Origin: Gemmatimonadaceae bacterium
GTDB lineage: Bacteria > Gemmatimonadota > Gemmatimonadetes > Gemmatimonadales > Gemmatimonadaceae
DNA: 64,000 bases
Direction: 5' to 3'
Assembly: GCA_013813715.1 (NCBI GenBank)
Contig: JACCRF010000169.1
Coordinates: forward strand, 1-64,000
Each line of letters begins with the position of its first letter. Within the stretch, counting starts at the first letter, position 1. The notes beneath the pieces were generated by a model, which was given only the letters and a program-made list of their open reading frames with translations, made no database searches and was not told the DNA's origin. Below, in pieces: positions 61,762-64,000 of the stretch. A program made the position numbers and the translations under genes.

Positions 61762-62853
61762 TCAGCGAACCCAGTCGGCCACGAACAGATTCGTCTCGCC
61801 TTCCTTCACCGCGCCGCGATTCGACGCCCAGACGACCTTCGTGCCGTCGGGACTGAACATCGGAAACCCGTCGAAACTCGCATCGAAGGTGAGCTGCTCG
61901 AGTCCTGACCCGTCGGAGTTCACAAGGTAGAGATCGAAGTTGCCGCCGCGTGGATTCCTGTAGTTGGACGAGAATACAATCTGTTTCCCGTCCGGAGTCC
62001 ACGAAGGCCCGAAATTCGCACCGCCCAGCCGCGTGATCTGCCGCTGGTCAGAACCGTCCGCATTCATTACGAAAAGCTCGACGCGGCGCGGACGCACGAG
62101 CCGCTGAGCCAGCAGGTCGCGGTACTCGCGAAGCTCCGTTGAATCGGTCGGGTGGTTTGCACGGTACACGATCCGTTTTCCATCCGGAGACCACCACGCA
62201 CCGCCGTCGTATCCAGGTGTCGTGGTGAGCCGGCGGACGTCCGACCCGTCAGTATTCATCGTATAAATATCGAGATCACCGTCCTTGAGCGACGTAAACA
62301 CTATCCGTCTTCCATCGGGAGACAGCACGCCCTCCGCGGTATAGACGTCGTACTTCGTCAGCCGCTTCAGGTTTGTTCCATCGCGATTGACCGTGTAGAT
62401 GTCGTACCGGTCGAGGGGCCACACGTATCCTTTGGATAGATCGGGACGGGGCGGGCACGCTGAGTCGTGCGCTGTCGTCGAGGCGAAGAACAGGCGGTTT
62501 CCGCCTGGGAAGAACCAGCCGCAGGTAGTCTTGCCGCGGCCGTCCGACACGCGCTGGAGCCCGCTTCCGTCCATCCGCACCACGTACTGCTGATCGCACG
62601 TGCGGCTCTCGCGCGTACTCTGCATCGTCAGCCACTTCCCATCGGGGCTGAAATAGGCTTCGGCATTCTCACCGCCGAAGGTGATCTGACGAATCTTCGA
62701 GAAGCGGCGCTCGCCCGCTGCCGATGCGACTTCTCGCGCCGGAGACACATCGGATCGCTCGTCGGGCACACGGACACCGTCGGGTTGATGGCGTGGCGTG
62801 CACGCGCTCGCCAGCAGCGAAAGCAGGAGGAAACCCTTTGGATGAAAACGCAT
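61762..62853 (-). CDS. PD40/TolB-like beta-propeller lipoprotein
   Basis: This 363-residue lipoprotein (leader LLLSLLASAC) contains repeated PD40 blades: AEAYFSPDGKWLTMQS, GVLSPDGRRIVFTSLKDGD, AWWSPDGKRIVYRAN, SWTPDGKQIVFSSN and MFSPDGTKVVWASNRG. These alternate with IYTMNTDGSDVRRLT-type turns. Such propellers resemble TolB and act as binding platforms; the ligand is unknown. It ends three bases from the dioxygenase-like gene on the other strand and is divergent from the next PD40 protein. Confidence 0.92.
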   Translation of the reverse strand: MRFHPKGFLLLSLLASACTPRHQPDGVRVPDERSDVSPAREVASAAGERRFSKIRQITFGGENAEAYFSPDGKWLTMQSTRESRTCDQQYVVRMDGSGLQRVSDGRGKTTCGWFFPGGNRLFFASTTAHDSACPPRPDLSKGYVWPLDRYDIYTVNRDGTNLKRLTKYDVYTAEGVLSPDGRRIVFTSLKDGDLDIYTMNTDGSDVRRLTTTPGYDGGAWWSPDGKRIVYRANHPTDSTELREYRDLLAQRLVRPRRVELFVMNADGSDQRQITRLGGANFGPSWTPDGKQIVFSSNYRNPRGGNFDLYLVNSDGSGLEQLTFDASFDGFPMFSPDGTKVVWASNRGAVKEGETNLFVADWVR

Positions 62854-62986
62854 GCCGTGAAAATAGCGACGTATTCCTTCGGGTGTACTACCGGCAAACT
62901 TGTAGTTCTCCGTTGCGGTTACACATATTGAGTTCGCGCCCTGCAGCTTCTGGGCTGGCCGTACCGCGCTAGAACATGAGGCCGGA
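62854..62986. other. Divergent intergenic region between the two PD40 genes
   Basis: This is a 133-base gap between divergent lipoprotein genes. I see no gene in it. It includes AT-richer stretches such as ACACATATTGAGTTC that might contain promoter elements, but none can be set with confidence. Confidence 0.4.
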
Positions 62987-64000
62987 ATGCTCCATCATAT
63001 CCTGTATCGGTATCGCGGCCTGAGCGTGGCTTGCACGATCGCCGCTGCTTCGATGTCGTGCACCGACGGAAGCGGGCCAACCGGGCCCGACAATTCAGTG
63101 ACGACCGTTGAAGTCGCCGCCCCGTCAGCCTCATTGATGGTGGGTGAGACATTCCAACTCGCTGCTGTCGCGCGTAATGCGGCCAGCGCATTCGCTGTCG
63201 CCGGCCAGGTGACCTGGACATCCTCGAACAACTCTGTTGCAACCGTTTCGCCGAATGGACTCGTGACGGCTGTGGAGACGGGTGCCGCCCAGATCTCCGC
63301 CACCCACGAGGGAAGGACTGGATCGGCTCGCGTGACAGTGGTCACAACCGAGCTGATCCAGAGCATCGATCAGTACGCTGATGGGACACTCGCTTTCACG
63401 AGCACGCGTGGTGGCGCATTCGACGTTTTTACGGCCGGTCCTTCAGGCCTTACAAGAGTCACCGCGAATCCCGACCATGAGCAGTTCGACGGATGGTCGC
63501 CGGACGGCTCCCGTCTCGCCTTCATCCGGTTCCCCGTCAACGCCGGAGTCTTCACGTCGCACGTCATCAACTCCGACGGAACGAACGATATTGTCGTCGC
63601 AAGCGGATTGGTTCAATGGTCTCCCAACTGGACGAAGCGCAACGCATTCCGTGACGGACAGCTGGTCGTGACAAACGCTGACGGAAGCGGTGCGGTCGTC
63701 GTGAGCCCGCCGGTTGGAGACACGATATTCGGGGGGTGGTGGTCGCCCGATGGAACCCGGATTGCCTTCGGGTACGCGCCGTCGGGCAGTGTTCTCACTG
63801 ACATTTACGTTGTCAACGCCGACGGTACGGGACTCCGCAACCTCACCAATTCGCCCAACATCGCGGAAGACTATGCCGACTGGTCCCCCGATGGCACGCG
63901 GCTGGCGCTCACTGGACATAACTACCAGAACGATGTCGGCAGCTCTCTCTACGTGGTCGGCGCCGATGATGGTACGGTAACCCGGTTCACGTCCAATGAC
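62987..64000 (+). CDS. Lipoprotein with Big2-type Ig domain and PD40 propeller (runs past window end)
   Basis: I translated this by hand. From ATG 62987 (GAGGCCGGA upstream) the frame stays open to the window edge, 338 codons. It begins MLHHILYRYRGLSVACTIAA with a lipobox (SMSC). A bacterial Ig-like (Big2) domain follows: SASLMVGETFQLAAVARNAA, VTWTSSNNSVATVSPNGLVT. PD40 blades come next: GWSPDGSRLAFIRF, WWSPDGTRIAFGY and DWSPDGTRLALTGH, with VNADGTGLRNLT-type turns. The C-terminus is missing. It is probably a surface or periplasmic binding protein; the family is common in Gemmatimonadota, as I recall. Confidence 0.9.
   Translation, partial: MLHHILYRYRGLSVACTIAAASMSCTDGSGPTGPDNSVTTVEVAAPSASLMVGETFQLAAVARNAASAFAVAGQVTWTSSNNSVATVSPNGLVTAVETGAAQISATHEGRTGSARVTVVTTELIQSIDQYADGTLAFTSTRGGAFDVFTAGPSGLTRVTANPDHEQFDGWSPDGSRLAFIRFPVNAGVFTSHVINSDGTNDIVVASGLVQWSPNWTKRNAFRDGQLVVTNADGSGAVVVSPPVGDTIFGGWWSPDGTRIAFGYAPSGSVLTDIYVVNADGTGLRNLTNSPNIAEDYADWSPDGTRLALTGHNYQNDVGSSLYVVGADDGTVTRFTSND

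Overview
The window is GC-rich, densely coded chromosomal DNA from a free-living Gram-negative heterotroph. A Gemmatimonadota (Gemmatimonadetes-like) soil bacterium is the most likely source. The argument combines SusC/SusD-type glycan uptake in high-GC DNA, several large TonB-dependent receptors, a small plug-like lipoprotein, many lipoproteins with clear lipoboxes, a eukaryotic-type Ser/Thr kinase fused to other domains, amidohydrolase and beta-lactamase-fold hydrolases, and PD40 propeller proteins. The assignment is inference from gene content; no rRNA or tRNA was seen.

Layout. (1) 1-13 kb is a carbohydrate region. A minus-strand operon runs GH3 beta-glucosidase, ChbG-type deacetylase, SusC, SusD. 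GH20 and GH16 enzymes, a gluconokinase and a cyclase-family lipoprotein lie nearby, and two broken GH16 pieces flank a plug-like lipoprotein. (2) 13.3-21 kb is a tightly overlapped minus-strand operon for aerobic CoA-dependent breakdown of 2-aminobenzoate: YjbR protein, fused monooxygenase/Old-Yellow-Enzyme, SDR, enoyl-CoA hydratase, acyl-CoA dehydrogenase, CoA ligase, RidA. (3) 21-30.6 kb holds an M20 peptidase, a DUF5916 barrel protein and an ECF sigma / FecR / STN-type receptor signalling set with an adjacent Gly-rich lipoprotein. (4) 30.6-47 kb is mixed: DUF4230, SolA-like oxidase, a kinase-SUMF1-hydrolase fusion, a chimeric protein with contractile-tail sheath and baseplate motifs, a serine hydrolase, small proteins, an ArsR regulator with a broken AHSA1 partner, a trans-sulfuration enzyme, a polysaccharide deacetylase, EttA and an amidohydrolase. 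(5) 47-61 kb holds a second serine hydrolase, a hydrolase/ligase pair, and a large minus-strand operon: LacI, KAS III-like protein, acyl-CoA ligase, MaoC, TonB receptor, PHB-depolymerase-type esterase, second ligase, V4R-like protein. (6) 61-64 kb has a serine-hydrolase remnant, an intradiol dioxygenase-like protein and two PD40 proteins, the last cut by the window end.

How it works together. The organism appears to import and hydrolyse polysaccharides, oxidise an aromatic amine through CoA thioesters, and take up an ester or lipid-like substrate whose fragments are activated by CoA ligases. Genes in operons commonly overlap by 1-8 bases (ATGA, GTGA, TTGA, TGATG, TAATG), so translational coupling is a general feature.

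Most promising unusual items: the orphan sheath/baseplate chimera at 35605-36411 with its divergent partner; the LacI-headed operon whose KAS III-like enzyme lacks the usual His and Asn; the three-module kinase fusion; the leaderless ArsR promoter with a palindrome on its start codon beside a decayed partner gene; a duplicated translation-start module before SusC; and three hidden gene remnants below the ORF-track cutoff.
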